A DNA stretch of 61,502 bases from Geobacteraceae bacterium (GTDB lineage Bacteria; Desulfobacterota; Desulfuromonadia; Geobacterales; Pseudopelobacteraceae). Where the stretch lies: NCBI GenBank assembly GCA_025355965.1, contig JANXYR010000048.1, positions 1 through 61,502 of the forward strand, given 5' to 3'. This document shows positions 8,851 to 18,203 of the stretch, one piece after another. Position numbers and translations under genes: made by a program. A model generated the notes under the pieces. The model was not told the origin of the DNA and did no database searches. It was given only the letters and a program-made list of their open reading frames with translations. The first letter of the stretch is position 1. Every line of letters starts with the position of its first letter.

Positions 8851-9654
8851 ATGAGGAAATTATTTTTCGTTGTATCGATTCTGTTGGTTGCTGTGGGTAT
8901 TGCATGGGCTCAGGGTGGGCTGAAGAAGAAAAAACCTCTTCCTTATGAATTTGGCAGCGTTACCATCAATAATTATTCCCAACAGGCGGGAATGCCGCCT
9001 GTAATGTTCGACCATTGGGTACATCGACAAAACTATACGTGCAGGCTCTGCCATGTTGATATCGGATTCGCCATGACCGCCGGAGCTACCAAAATACGCT
9101 CAGCAGACAATATGAAAGGCTATTTCTGCGGTACCTGCCATAATGGCAAGATGGTACATAACAATAAAAGAATATTTGAATCATGTGCCAAGGAATACAG
9201 CCGTGAAGAGTATAAAACGTGTGCAAAATGCCATACGCTTGAAAGAAGCGCCGCCAAGGAAGATGAGTTTTACCGGTTTTCGGAAAGAATGCCGGGTGAA
9301 AGGTTTGGAAACAAGATAAACTGGGAGTTGGCGGAAGAAAAAGGCCTGATCAAGCCGATCGACTTTCTGGAAAAGGTCTCTTCTAAAAAAGCGAGTTTGA
9401 AAGTGAACCCGGATTTTGCGATCAAAACTAAAGTAGAAGGGATGCCCGACATCATCTTCTCTCATAAAAAGCACACGGTATGGAACGGTTGCGAACTCTG
9501 CCACCCGGATATTTTTATCGGAGTCAAAAAAGGAACTTCCAAGTATTCCATGACTGAAATATTTGACAGTAAGTATTGCGGTGTATGTCACGAGAAGGTT
9601 GCCTTTCCGCAAACCGATTGCCAGCGTTGTCATACGAAGCCGCCACAAGGGTGA
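8851..9654 (+). CDS. Hexahaem c7-type cytochrome, first paralogue
   Basis: The 267 residues begin with a signal peptide (RKLFFVVSILLVAVGIAWA). Six CXXCH motifs follow: CRLCH, CGTCH, CAKCH in the N-terminal half and CELCH, CGVCH, CQRCH in the C-terminal half. The two halves each look like a three-haem c7 module, with FDHW or FSHKKH before the first motif providing distal histidines. It should be a periplasmic electron carrier. The GAGAGG ribosome site is clear. It is a tandem paralogue of 10023-10838, sharing for example the blocks GNKINW / GNGIDW and VAFPQTDC / VAFPMNDC. It probably forms one transcript with 7739-10838. Confidence 0.93.
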   Translation: MRKLFFVVSILLVAVGIAWAQGGLKKKKPLPYEFGSVTINNYSQQAGMPPVMFDHWVHRQNYTCRLCHVDIGFAMTAGATKIRSADNMKGYFCGTCHNGKMVHNNKRIFESCAKEYSREEYKTCAKCHTLERSAAKEDEFYRFSERMPGERFGNKINWELAEEKGLIKPIDFLEKVSSKKASLKVNPDFAIKTKVEGMPDIIFSHKKHTVWNGCELCHPDIFIGVKKGTSKYSMTEIFDSKYCGVCHEKVAFPQTDCQRCHTKPPQG

Positions 9655-9662
9655 AAATAATC

Positions 9663-9974
9663 ATGAGAACTGAGAGAAGATTAAAACTTTTGCTCATGGC
9701 TGGATGCATAAGCCTGTTCATCTCACTTCAAGCGGCCTATGGCGAAGAGGTCTGGCGAACGGATTTTGACGCATCTTGTGCGCAATCCAACGATGCCATG
9801 TCGCTTTCGATGCCAGAGCTTAAGAAGCTGATAGAGCGATGTGACGGTTTACAGAGAATTATTGAAAAAGAGGAAGAAACAGTTCGAAAAGTTTTTCTGA
9901 AAAGGCTGCAGATGTGCAAAAACTTTTACGTTTTCGTTCTGGAAACTAAAATGCAGGAGCAAAAACTGAAATGA
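9663..9974 (+). CDS. Small secreted Cys-containing protein of unknown function in the cytochrome operon
   Basis: I do not recognise a named family. The ATG at 9663 lies 8 bases after the preceding cytochrome stop and opens a 103-residue protein with a signal peptide (MRTERRLKLLLMAGCISLF, cleavage near AAYG). The mature part is mostly helical and charged, with three cysteines (DASC, ERC, QMC) and a Lys/Glu-rich end. A longer reading from 9576 would overlap the cytochrome and is unlikely. Being wedged between two paralogous hexahaem cytochromes, it may be an assembly factor or non-haem subunit for them. Confidence 0.75.
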   Translation: MRTERRLKLLLMAGCISLFISLQAAYGEEVWRTDFDASCAQSNDAMSLSMPELKKLIERCDGLQRIIEKEEETVRKVFLKRLQMCKNFYVFVLETKMQEQKLK

Positions 9975-10022
9975 CCCGGTAGACACTTGCCGGACTGAGA
10001 TTCAAAGCTGTAGGGGGTACGC

Positions 10023-10838
10023 ATGGCCGTCAGATTTTTAGTCATATTACCACTGATAGTTCTGACAGTGTTGTTGTCGATTGGCTCCGGGCAGTCAGAA
10101 GACCGGTCAGAGTTAGGGAAAGTCCTTCATGCTATGCCGCCTAATGGCCCATTTTGGAAATACGGCAATGTTGTTATGCGTCGTAAAAGCAAAAAAGCGG
10201 GAATGGCCCCGGTTGTTTTTTCCCACTGGAACCATCGGGCAAAATATACCTGTCGTGTTTGTCACCTTGAGTTGGAATTCGGCATGCGTTCGGGTGATAC
10301 CGGGATTACCCGGGCGCAATACCTTGCCGGTAAATACTGCGGTGTCTGCCACGATGGGAAAACCGCATTTTCCGTACTGGATAAAGACCCCTCAAAATGT
10401 GTGAAATGCCATATGAAGGACACCAACGCCTTGGAGGAGCGGTTTGAAAAATTTGCCGAGAAACTCCCCCAGTCATCTTTCGGAAACGGCATAGATTGGG
10501 CCAACTCACTGAATAACGGACTGATTACCCCTGTCAATTCAATCCGTGCAGAACGTTTAACAATACAGTTCCCGGATAAACTCAAAGAACCGCTGAAGTT
10601 GGGGACAACATCACCACGTAGCGATGTTACTTTTTCCCATGAGGAACATTTTGCAGAACTGGACTGCTCAAGCTGTCACCCCGACACATTTAAAATCAAA
10701 AGGGAGGGGACAGAGTCTTTTTCAATGAGGAACAATCTTTACGGTAATTATTGCGGTTCCTGCCATATGCGTGTGGCCTTTCCGATGAATGACTGCAAAC
10801 GGTGCCATCCGAAAATGAGTGGCTCTTCTGGATATTAA
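10023..10838 (+). CDS. Hexahaem c7-type cytochrome, second paralogue
   Basis: The 271 residues have a signal peptide (VRFLVILPLIVLTVLLSIGSGQ) and six CXXCH motifs (CRVCH, CGVCH, CVKCH, CSSCH, CGSCH, CKRCH). They are arranged, as in 8851-9654, as two three-haem modules. The spacing of motifs and the linker blocks match the first paralogue closely, but the sequences are well diverged, so the duplication is not recent. AGGGGG lies 6 bases before the ATG. It is the last gene of the operon. It is convergent with selB, and I see no strong terminator in the 80 bases between them. Confidence 0.92.
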   Translation: MAVRFLVILPLIVLTVLLSIGSGQSEDRSELGKVLHAMPPNGPFWKYGNVVMRRKSKKAGMAPVVFSHWNHRAKYTCRVCHLELEFGMRSGDTGITRAQYLAGKYCGVCHDGKTAFSVLDKDPSKCVKCHMKDTNALEERFEKFAEKLPQSSFGNGIDWANSLNNGLITPVNSIRAERLTIQFPDKLKEPLKLGTTSPRSDVTFSHEEHFAELDCSSCHPDTFKIKREGTESFSMRNNLYGNYCGSCHMRVAFPMNDCKRCHPKMSGSSGY

Positions 10839-10918
10839 ATACAAACATTAATCATCCCGGCAGCTGTCTCGTTGGATCAATTTTCTGATGTCGGTCATGA
10901 ACAGAGGAAGCAGCAGAA

Positions 10919-12832
10919 CTACTGGCGTTTCCGTAAAACTCGTTTGTCTCCCACCCTGATGGTAACCTTCTCGCTGTCGAAATGTTCAAGCAGCGGAATC
11001 AAAAATTTGCGCGATAGTCCCGTAAGTTCGCGATATTCTGGCGGAGTTATTTCTTTATTTTCCCGAAGATGACACATCAATTTTTCCCGCAGGCCGTTCA
11101 GTGCCTCGCTGGCGTAGAACAAATCACTGGATATACGCACCGCATCGCCATTTCTTATCAGGATGGCAATATTGTCGCGGACTGACTTTTCGTCGCATTG
11201 GAAATGTTCCATTAGTTCTTTTATGGTGGGAGGTTCAAGCGCTTTTTCCCGCAAAAATGCACTGAAGGCCGATGTCAGATCTTCTGCCGAAGCGGTTGAA
11301 CGCATGACATGACCTGCCAGCTTGACGATGTCACGCTCGGGGATCATCACCCCGTCTCGTTCCAGCGCCGAGAGGAGCGGAGTGAAAAACCTCTGGTCAC
11401 TTCGCTTTGGTAGTCGTGTTTTAAGTTCTTCCTTTCCCATCCCATGCTTGAGCGGGTTGGCTGCTAAAAAGGCACTTACTTCATCGGTCAGTCCGCTTTT
11501 GAGCGATTCGAAGGCATCCCTGGCGATAAAAATGCGAGGTTCACGAGTCATTTGAAGTATGTCGCCGGTACCCAGAAGTATTGCAAGTGTCGCCTCTGCG
11601 GCCTTACGAGAGACACCGGAACGCAGGACAATATCCTCGAATGAAATTCCGGACAGTTTGCTTTGAGCAATTATCAGGGCGCATACTCGTTGGTGCTCCT
11701 GACTTTCAAGGGACTCCAGCAACATCACGGCCTCTTCGCTTCGGCGCCTACGGCGGGGAGGGAAGGGGTCAAGCACCACTCCACCGCCAATCGTGGTGGC
11801 GGGTGAGGCTATCCTAAGAATGTAGCTGTCACCAGAAATGAGCAGCACCGGTTCGCTTAGCCGTAACTGTACATAAGTGCTTTCTCCAGGTTCGATTGTA
11901 TCACGGTCCAGCAGGACAACCTTTGCTTGAACCTCATAAGTGGCCGAATGAAGGTTCACACTGGTACGGTGTTTCAATTCACGTGGAGCTGTAGATAGAT
12001 GGTCGAGGCGGACATCCACAGCGCGGGTTGTCTGAAAAAGATTACGCGGAACAACTACGTCTCCCCGACCCACCTGATCCAGGTCCACCCCCTGTAAGTT
12101 GACCGCCAGGCGCTGGCCTGCCAACCCTTTGTCCACTTTGCTCCCGTGGGCCTGAATACCGCGAACCCTACCTAATATGCCAGATGGAAGCAGTTCAATA
12201 TCTTCTCCCACAGAAATCTCGCCTGAGAGAAGAGTTCCGGTTACCACAGTTCCGAAACCGGTCATGGTAAAGACCCGATCCACCGGCAGACGGAAGTGTC
12301 CCTCACTGCGTTTTTCGGCAACTTCGTTTGCCAGGTGTGACAAAACCTCCTTCAACGCATCAAGACCTTCTCCGGTTCGCGACGAAACCGGCACGATCGG
12401 GGCGTTTTCCAGAAAACTGCCGGACACGAATTCACGCACCTCCTCGGTGACCAGATCCAGCCATTCCGGTTCGACCATGTCGCACTTGGTCAAGGCTACC
12501 AGGCCATTTTTGACCCCAAGCAACCTCAAGATGTCCATATGTTCCCGAGTCTGCGGCATAATACCTTCGTCAGCGGCGATTACCAGCATAACAATATCCA
12601 TGCCGCCCACACCTGCAACCATTGAGCGTACGAATTTTTCATGTCCGGGAACATCGATTATGCCAAATCTGATGTCTCCGGAAAGTTCCAGGTGCGCAAA
12701 ACCCAGTTCAATGGTAATTCCTCGCGCCTTTTCTTCCTTTAATCTGTCTGTGTCGATGCCGGTAAGGGCTCTTACTAGTGATGTTTTACCGTGGTCGATG
12801 TGTCCGGCTGTGCCAAGAATGAGATTTTTCAT
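10919..12832 (-). CDS. selB: Selenocysteine-specific elongation factor SelB
   Basis: This 637-residue GTPase carries Sec-tRNA to UGA codons marked by a SECIS hairpin. The G domain is intact: [14 protein letters not shown] at the N-terminus, [12 protein letters not shown], and TKCD. EF-Tu-like beta-barrel domains follow to about residue 370. The C-terminal part holds the winged-helix repeats that bind SECIS RNA, with the terminal region ([23 protein letters not shown]) as the best visible one. Length matches bacterial SelB (about 610-640). It is cotranscribed in orientation with the tRNA-Sec gene 150 bases upstream. No selA or selD gene is seen in the window. The Sec cytochrome at 3103 is a local client. 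Confidence 0.97.
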   Translation of the reverse strand: MKNLILGTAGHIDHGKTSLVRALTGIDTDRLKEEKARGITIELGFAHLELSGDIRFGIIDVPGHEKFVRSMVAGVGGMDIVMLVIAADEGIMPQTREHMDILRLLGVKNGLVALTKCDMVEPEWLDLVTEEVREFVSGSFLENAPIVPVSSRTGEGLDALKEVLSHLANEVAEKRSEGHFRLPVDRVFTMTGFGTVVTGTLLSGEISVGEDIELLPSGILGRVRGIQAHGSKVDKGLAGQRLAVNLQGVDLDQVGRGDVVVPRNLFQTTRAVDVRLDHLSTAPRELKHRTSVNLHSATYEVQAKVVLLDRDTIEPGESTYVQLRLSEPVLLISGDSYILRIASPATTIGGGVVLDPFPPRRRRRSEEAVMLLESLESQEHQRVCALIIAQSKLSGISFEDIVLRSGVSRKAAEATLAILLGTGDILQMTREPRIFIARDAFESLKSGLTDEVSAFLAANPLKHGMGKEELKTRLPKRSDQRFFTPLLSALERDGVMIPERDIVKLAGHVMRSTASAEDLTSAFSAFLREKALEPPTIKELMEHFQCDEKSVRDNIAILIRNGDAVRISSDLFYASEALNGLREKLMCHLRENKEITPPEYRELTGLSRKFLIPLLEHFDSEKVTIRVGDKRVLRKRQ

Positions 12833-12982
12833 GATTGAAATGCTTTGGGAGTATTAAGAGTTACACCGGGAATATTTCTGTGCTGTTTTAGAGGAACTTC
12901 ACGTTTGTTACAAAATACCACGCCCACCTCCATGTCGATCTTAGGCCGCTATCCAGAAAGACCTATTAATAGTACTATCAAA

Positions 12983-13080
12983 TGGCGGAAGCACATGGGA
13001 ATCGAACCCACCGGGGAGATTTCTCATCCCCCCCACTGGTTTTGAAGACCAGGCCGCCCACCAGCGACGGACGTGCTTCC
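12983..13080 (-). tRNA. selC: tRNA-Sec (anticodon TCA)
   Basis: The minus strand reads GGAAGCAC at 13080-13073 and pairs with GTGCTTCC at 12994-12987, an 8-bp acceptor stem, followed by G and an encoded CCA (12985-12983). The anticodon loop is CTTCAAA with anticodon TCA. A long variable arm and the T loop GTTCGATTC are present. The 98-base length and 8-bp acceptor stem are typical of selenocysteine tRNA and not of serine or suppressor tRNAs. It lies just upstream of selB. Confidence 0.97.
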
Positions 13081-13114
13081 AAAGTTGAATATTGTTAAAT
13101 ATATTCTTAAGCGA

Positions 13115-14050
13115 TTAAATAACAACAGTATTTTCAGGGGTATTAAAAGGTGACTGCAAGTTGAAAGTTTGAAAGACGGACTCAATAAAATCATTGACTA
13201 AAGAGTCATTAACCCGGTTCAGGTTACAGGCTAAGGAACGTGAACGGGTATTACGAAATTCAGGAATAATGTGTTCACGGAGATCTCCAGTGTAAATGTG
13301 GTCACTAACCAGATTTCTAGATACAAAGGCGACACCTTGACCCTTAAGGGTGGATTGTATTAGGCTTCTGAGATGGTCGTGAGTAATCATGCCCTTGAAA
13401 TTTTTTACAGTGCTGCCTGTTCTGTTTAAATTGTCATTGAGAAGTTGACGTGAACTACATCCTTCTCCTCGTGATATTAACCTATGTTTAAAAAAAACTT
13501 CCAGTCTTGTTTCCCCGGTTGGAATCCCGAGCGATGGTGATGAAATCATGACCATCTCATCATTGGGCAGAGGGAAGAACGCAATGTTATCTTTTGTAAA
13601 TTCAACGCAGTGCTCAAAAACAATAACGTCGAGCTTTTTATCGATAAGTTCCTGAATTAAATGTTCTGGTTGTTGAGATACGAACCTGAGATTTATTCCA
13701 GAAAAGTTTTTATTCAAGAATAGATCTAACACATTTGGCAAGAAAACAAAACCGAATGTCGGCGTAAATCCTATTGTAAACTCCGATTTCTTCCCTAAAT
13801 TTTTTACAGCCTCTTCGATATCCCGTACGGCCGTCAATATCATATTTGCTCTGGCAAGTACTTTCACACCTTGAGATGTTGGCTTAAGAACTGCGCCTGA
13901 ACGATCTATCAGTAGACAGGCATAGTGATTTTCAAGAACTTTTATGCGCTGGGATACAGCTGACTGAGTTATGCACAACTCTTTAGCAGCAAGCGAAAAG
14001 CTCCCCATATCCAGCACAACTTTGAATGTCTTTAGGTAACGTGTCTCCAA
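13115..14050 (-). CDS. LysR-family transcriptional regulator
   Basis: The 311 residues begin with the LysR winged helix (METRYLKTFKVVLDMGSF, then AAKELCITQSAVSQRIKVLE). A substrate-binding fold follows from about residue 88 (KSEFTIGFTPTFGFVFLPNV). The start is TTG with GGGGTG 5 bases upstream. The effector is unknown: the ligand domain shows nothing diagnostic that I can read. Its stop lies 35 bases from the tRNA-Sec 5' end. Upstream is a 319-base AT-rich gap before a divergent lipoprotein gene, which is the likely place for its operator. Confidence 0.92.
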   Translation of the reverse strand: METRYLKTFKVVLDMGSFSLAAKELCITQSAVSQRIKVLENHYACLLIDRSGAVLKPTSQGVKVLARANMILTAVRDIEEAVKNLGKKSEFTIGFTPTFGFVFLPNVLDLFLNKNFSGINLRFVSQQPEHLIQELIDKKLDVIVFEHCVEFTKDNIAFFPLPNDEMVMISSPSLGIPTGETRLEVFFKHRLISRGEGCSSRQLLNDNLNRTGSTVKNFKGMITHDHLRSLIQSTLKGQGVAFVSRNLVSDHIYTGDLREHIIPEFRNTRSRSLACNLNRVNDSLVNDFIESVFQTFNLQSPFNTPENTVVI

Positions 14051-14369
14051 CGGTACACCCCGTTTAAACCTCCAACTGTAAGACTCTTAAACATAACAAA
14101 CAGCCAATATTAATGTCAATTTATTTATTGCATTAATGATGATAATCTCAAGGTTTGTTTAAGTATAACAGCTAGTTAACAGAACTATTATATGCAGTTA
14201 CCCTGAAAAATAATTGAACAGTATATTTAAAACAATTGTATATTTGAGCTGCTTATGGGAGTATAGACAAATATATTACGAGCGATATAAGTACTCAAAA
14301 TGACTTGTTTTGATATTTCGATGTGCATCTACTGCACTTGGATTTATCAACTTTTTTTTGGGAGGACTG
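14051..14369. other. AT-rich divergent intergenic region (LysR / small lipoprotein)
   Basis: No gene is visible in these 319 bases. An imperfect inverted pair, CTTAAACATAACAAAC near 14091 and GTTTGTTTAAG near 14153, lies just upstream of the LysR start and could be its binding region. Nothing else stands out. Confidence 0.4.
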
Positions 14370-14546
14370 ATGAAGATTGCACTGTTTATTTTGCTCACTC
14401 TGTTGTCAGGTTGTTCAAAAGTAAGTGAAGAAGAACTGAAAAGCAAAGTCGAAGCTTGTACAGCAGTTGGGATGAATTATACTTATCTTAATGATTACAG
14501 AGGTAATCCGTACGATGTAATGTGTGTTGCCAAGCGATTACGATAA
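14370..14546 (+). CDS. Small lipoprotein of unknown function
   Basis: A strong GGGAGG box 4 bases upstream selects the ATG at 14370, giving 58 residues. The N-terminus is a lipoprotein signal (MKIALFILLTLLSGC). Only about 43 residues remain after the lipidated Cys, with two further cysteines (EACTAVG, DVMCVAK) that could pair. I recognise no family. It is divergent from the LysR gene and precedes the DoxX gene by 58 bases, so it may share its transcript. Confidence 0.65.
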   Translation: MKIALFILLTLLSGCSKVSEEELKSKVEACTAVGMNYTYLNDYRGNPYDVMCVAKRLR

Positions 14547-14604
14547 AATGTTATTAGCAATCACAGTGACAGATTGCGGCAGAAGGAGATAGTGGAGGTT
14601 TCGC

Positions 14605-15051
14605 ATGGCTAAGGGAAGTTTTGACGCGACTGATTTGATAGCTCCAATGATGCTTCGCATTCCGCTTGGGCTGATTTTCATGGCTCACGGTTCTCAAAAA
14701 CTGCTGGGCCTTTTCGGTGGCTTGGGATTGACTGGGACTTTTAAACTGTTTGAAGTGAAAATGGGGATTCCACCTATTTTTACTTTGTTGGCGATTATTG
14801 CCGAATTTGGCGGTGGTTTTGGTGTTCTAACCGGTTTTCTGACGCGTCTCTCGGCAGCGGGCATTTCTGCGGTCATGCTGGTAGCTATTTATAAGATTCA
14901 CTGGGCCAATGGTTTTTTTCTTAACATTAACTGCGTTACCGGTCGCGGGCATGGTGTCGAGTATAATATCGCTCTGTTGGGCATAGCCCTCTATCTGATG
15001 GTCGCCGGTGGTGGTAAGTGGTGCCTTGATCGACTTGTGTTCCGCTCATAA
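14605..15051 (+). CDS. DoxX-family integral membrane protein
   Basis: The 148 residues contain about four hydrophobic segments. The family signature near the start is clear (LRIPLGLIFMAHGSQKLLGLFGG), followed by IIAEFGGGFGVLTGFLTRL in the second helix. DoxX proteins are small inner-membrane proteins, some linked to thiosulfate or quinone redox chemistry or oxidative stress. The specific role here is not shown by the sequence. GGAGG lies 6 bases upstream of the ATG. Confidence 0.88.
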   Translation: MAKGSFDATDLIAPMMLRIPLGLIFMAHGSQKLLGLFGGLGLTGTFKLFEVKMGIPPIFTLLAIIAEFGGGFGVLTGFLTRLSAAGISAVMLVAIYKIHWANGFFLNINCVTGRGHGVEYNIALLGIALYLMVAGGGKWCLDRLVFRS

Positions 15052-15078
15052 TTGTAAAACACATGTACTATGATTCCT

Positions 15079-15097
15079 GGCGGGCTTGCCCGCCTTT
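15079..15097 (+). terminator. Probable weak terminator after doxX
   Basis: A 6-bp GC stem (ggcggg 15079-15084, cccgcc 15089-15094) with a 4-nt loop is followed by only TTT. It lies between doxX and prfC, so it may attenuate rather than fully stop transcription. Confidence 0.5.
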
Positions 15098-15173
15098 CTC
15101 ATGCCTACTCCAGACAAACTGGATAAGTACGATCACGAAATAATTTATATTGTTCTAAAAGGAGTTACACCCA

Positions 15174-16757
15174 GTGGAACTGTTCAATCAGAAAGAAGTT
15201 GAGAAACGCCGCACATTTGCCATTATTAGTCACCCTGACGCAGGCAAAACTACAATAACCGAAAAGCTCCTGTTATTTGGTGGTGCGATTCAGCAGGCTG
15301 GTGAGGTTCGTGCCAGAAAAAGCGCTCGTCATGCAACATCAGACTGGATGGATCTGGAAAAACAGCGAGGCATTTCAGTTACATCATCAGTTATGAAGTT
15401 TACCTATGACGAATGCGAAATCAATCTGCTTGATACCCCTGGTCACAACGATTTTTCTGAGGATACCTATCGTGTTTTGACGGCTGTAGACTCTGTACTA
15501 ATGGTAATAGACTCCGTTAAAGGTGTTGAAAGCCAGACCAAAAAACTGCTTGAGGTTTGCCGTCTGCGCCACACCCCGATCATGACTTTTATGAATAAGC
15601 TTGACCGCGAAGGGCAGGAGCCACTCGATCTTCTTGATGATATTGAAAAAAATCTTCATATGCAGACGGCTCCGATTACGTGGCCGATCGGGATGGGAAA
15701 ACGGTTTCGAGGTACCTACCATCTGTATACCAAGGAGCTTATTTTTTTCGACGCTGAGGCGGACAACGGTACCGGTGAAATTATATCGGTTAATGGTCTT
15801 GATGATCCACGCCTTGATGAACTGCTGGGGAGTCAGGTAGAAGAGTTGAGGAACGACATAGAACTGTTGGAAGGGGCCGCTCATCCCTTCGATATGTCAG
15901 CGTATCTGGCCGGGCGTCAGACGCCGGTTTTTTTTGGTAGTGCCATTAATACCTTTGGTGTACAGCAGTTACTGGATGCTTTTGTCCAGTATGCACCGCA
16001 CCCGTTGCCACGTGAAACCTCAACTCGTGCTGTATCTCCTTACGAAGAACCCTTTAGCGGTTTTACCTTCAAGATCCAGGCAAATATGGATCCTGCCCAC
16101 CGTGACCGGATCGCGTTCTTCCGGATTTGTTCCGGCAAGTTTACTCGTGGCATGAAGGTTCGTCATGTCCGTCTTGGACGCGATGTCCAGATTGCAAACG
16201 CCACAATATTCATGGCCCAGGATCGTACTAATGTGGAAGAAGCCTGGCCAGGTGATATTATCGGCATCCATAACCACGGCACTATAAAGATCGGCGATAC
16301 CTTCACGACAGGTGAGGATCTTAAATTTACCGGTATCCCCAGCTTTGCCCCTGAACACTTTCGCAAGGTGCGACTACTGAACCCGATGAAGTCAAAGGCT
16401 CTCGAAAAGGGGTTGGTACAGTTGGCTGAAGAGGGTGCCACGCAGGTATTCAAACCGTTGATGGGGTCGGACTGGGTTATCGGGGCGGTCGGCCTGCTAC
16501 AGTTCGAGGTGGTTATGCACCGTCTTGAGCACGAATACAGTGTTAAAGTCTCTTTTGAGCCGGTCAGTTATGTAACAGCTCGCTGGGTAACCGGCGAAAA
16601 GAAAATTATCGAAGATTTTGAGAAGAAAGAGGCCATGCACGTCTATATCGATGGTGAAGGCAAGTTGACCTACATGGCCGGCAGCCAATGGCGTTTGGAT
16701 AATACCATTGAAAGTTGGAAGATGCTGGAGTTTCACGAAACAAGCGAGCACAGTTAA
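15174..16757 (+). CDS. prfC: Peptide chain release factor 3 (RF3 GTPase)
   Basis: RF3 is a translational GTPase that recycles RF1/RF2 from the ribosome after termination. The 527 residues match the family length. The G domain shows [29 protein letters not shown] and NKLDREG, and the family-specific insert [27 protein letters not shown] is near the start. The start is GTG with AAAAGGAG 9 bases upstream. It stands alone between a weak terminator and the cheB terminator. I see no link to selenocysteine decoding beyond proximity. Confidence 0.97.
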   Translation: MELFNQKEVEKRRTFAIISHPDAGKTTITEKLLLFGGAIQQAGEVRARKSARHATSDWMDLEKQRGISVTSSVMKFTYDECEINLLDTPGHNDFSEDTYRVLTAVDSVLMVIDSVKGVESQTKKLLEVCRLRHTPIMTFMNKLDREGQEPLDLLDDIEKNLHMQTAPITWPIGMGKRFRGTYHLYTKELIFFDAEADNGTGEIISVNGLDDPRLDELLGSQVEELRNDIELLEGAAHPFDMSAYLAGRQTPVFFGSAINTFGVQQLLDAFVQYAPHPLPRETSTRAVSPYEEPFSGFTFKIQANMDPAHRDRIAFFRICSGKFTRGMKVRHVRLGRDVQIANATIFMAQDRTNVEEAWPGDIIGIHNHGTIKIGDTFTTGEDLKFTGIPSFAPEHFRKVRLLNPMKSKALEKGLVQLAEEGATQVFKPLMGSDWVIGAVGLLQFEVVMHRLEHEYSVKVSFEPVSYVTARWVTGEKKIIEDFEKKEAMHVYIDGEGKLTYMAGSQWRLDNTIESWKMLEFHETSEHS

Positions 16758-16970
16758 GGAATGCAGAAACAGTGAAATACACACATTCAATCAATTTCAA
16801 AGCGACAGTAAGCGCGCTTATGGGTATGTCATACTCCAATTTTCCGCTATTTCTGCCAAGTGTTCACCCTCTGGTCGCACCGCTCATCATGTTTCGTCTC
16901 AAACGCCGAGGGTTTTCAAATTGCCGGGTTGAAGTTTCAGGGGCAGGGATTACTGTATATGCCGACCGCT

Positions 16971-17001
16971 AAACACAAAAGGGCGACCTTACTGGCCGCC
17001 C
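16971..17001 (-). terminator. Terminator of the chemotaxis operon
   Basis: The arms 16981-16988 and 16994-17001 form an 8-bp stem with one A-C mismatch and a 5-nt loop. On the minus strand it is followed by TTTTGTGTTT. It lies 35 bases after the cheB stop and may also work weakly on the plus strand for prfC. Confidence 0.75.
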
Positions 17002-17035
17002 TGCGTTTCATTCTACAGCTATTATCTTCTTCTGC

Positions 17036-18124
17036 TCACATAAACTTAGATATTTCAAAGCCTATCTGTCCTAGCGGTAGCACTTCATCAGCTACACCAC
17101 CGTCAACACAGGCTTTTGGCATGCCGTAAATGGTTGAGGTAGCTTCATCCTGTGCAATCGTAACTCCACCCTTCTGCTTAAGTAGCTGCATCCCCTTGAA
17201 GCCATCACTACCCATCCCGGTCAGAATAACACCCAGCATTGCTCCACCGGTCGCTTCGGCCATGCTTGACATCATCAGGTCAACCGATGGGATATAGACG
17301 TATTGTGGATATGCGCTGGTAGGCTGGGTTCGGACGACGATGTTACTCCCATGTCGAACCAGCGTTGTATGCATGCCTCCGGGCGCAACCAGTGCGAGCC
17401 CCGGTTTGAGAATGTCACCGTCAACCGCTTCGCGGATGGTCATGGAGCATTTGGCGTTGAGACGGTCCGCATATGGTCCTGTAAACGCTTTCGGCATATG
17501 GATGCCAACCATGACACCATATGGGAAATTAACCGGAATGCGTGAAAGAACTTCCTGCAGTGCTACCGGCCCACCGGTTGAAGCACCAATGCCGACGTAC
17601 TGAATTTTTTTCCCGAGGAACTTTGATGACGTAGGTCGTGGAGGGGTCGAGATAGTTGGTGTTGCGGGACGTATTGTTGTTGAAGCGCTGCTTGGCATAC
17701 GGTGTATGCGTGATGCAATCGCCTCCTTGATTTTGCGCATCAGTTCATGTTTGAAAATATTCTGGGCATCTGACGAGTCTGTAACATTTTTCGGAATATA
17801 ATCTATTGCTCCGGCATCAAGAGCTTCGAACGTCGACTTGGCACCTTCGTTGGTCAGAGTTGAAACCATGATTACTTTGGTTGGTGCTTTGGTCATGATC
17901 TGCTTGAGTGCTGCGATGCCGTCCATGCGTGGCATCTCGATATCCATTGTAATTAGATCCGGTTTGAGAGCAATTGCTTTTTCTACCCCTTCCATTCCAT
18001 CTGCAGCTGTTCCGACAATATCAAATGACGGTTCTTTTGATAGAACGCTACGGATAGCCATTCGCATAAAAGATGAGTCGTCAACGATCAGAATTCTTGT
18101 CTTTGTTTGCTGCGGCATTATCAT
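17036..18124 (-). CDS. cheB: Chemotaxis response regulator / protein-glutamate methylesterase CheB
   Basis: The 362-residue protein has a receiver domain with D61 (LITMDIEMPRMDG) and an Ala/Pro/Thr linker near 145-170. The methylesterase domain has the catalytic Ser in GASTGGP, the His in HMPKAFTGPYADRL and the Asp in TGMGSDG. It removes methyl groups from, or deamidates, chemoreceptor glutamines. It is last in the operon cheW-cheA-cheR-HDOD-cheB. The start could also be the ATG two codons downstream. Confidence 0.97.
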   Translation of the reverse strand: MIMPQQTKTRILIVDDSSFMRMAIRSVLSKEPSFDIVGTAADGMEGVEKAIALKPDLITMDIEMPRMDGIAALKQIMTKAPTKVIMVSTLTNEGAKSTFEALDAGAIDYIPKNVTDSSDAQNIFKHELMRKIKEAIASRIHRMPSSASTTIRPATPTISTPPRPTSSKFLGKKIQYVGIGASTGGPVALQEVLSRIPVNFPYGVMVGIHMPKAFTGPYADRLNAKCSMTIREAVDGDILKPGLALVAPGGMHTTLVRHGSNIVVRTQPTSAYPQYVYIPSVDLMMSSMAEATGGAMLGVILTGMGSDGFKGMQLLKQKGGVTIAQDEATSTIYGMPKACVDGGVADEVLPLGQIGFEISKFM

Positions 18125-18203
18125 CAGGGTCTCGCCTTCTAGTTAAGTTGCGACCAACTAAGGTATTATTTTGTTAATACATTTATATTCTGCTTCTATT
18201 AAA

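Noticed and set aside
12845-13045. Frame on the plus strand overlapping the tRNA-Sec gene
   Set aside because: It lies antisense to a real tRNA gene and contains repeated short low-complexity residues.
16715-16972. Small frame after prfC (possible start GTG 16772)
   Set aside because: No ribosome site, it begins inside prfC, and its translation matches nothing that I know. It could be a remnant, but it lacks support.
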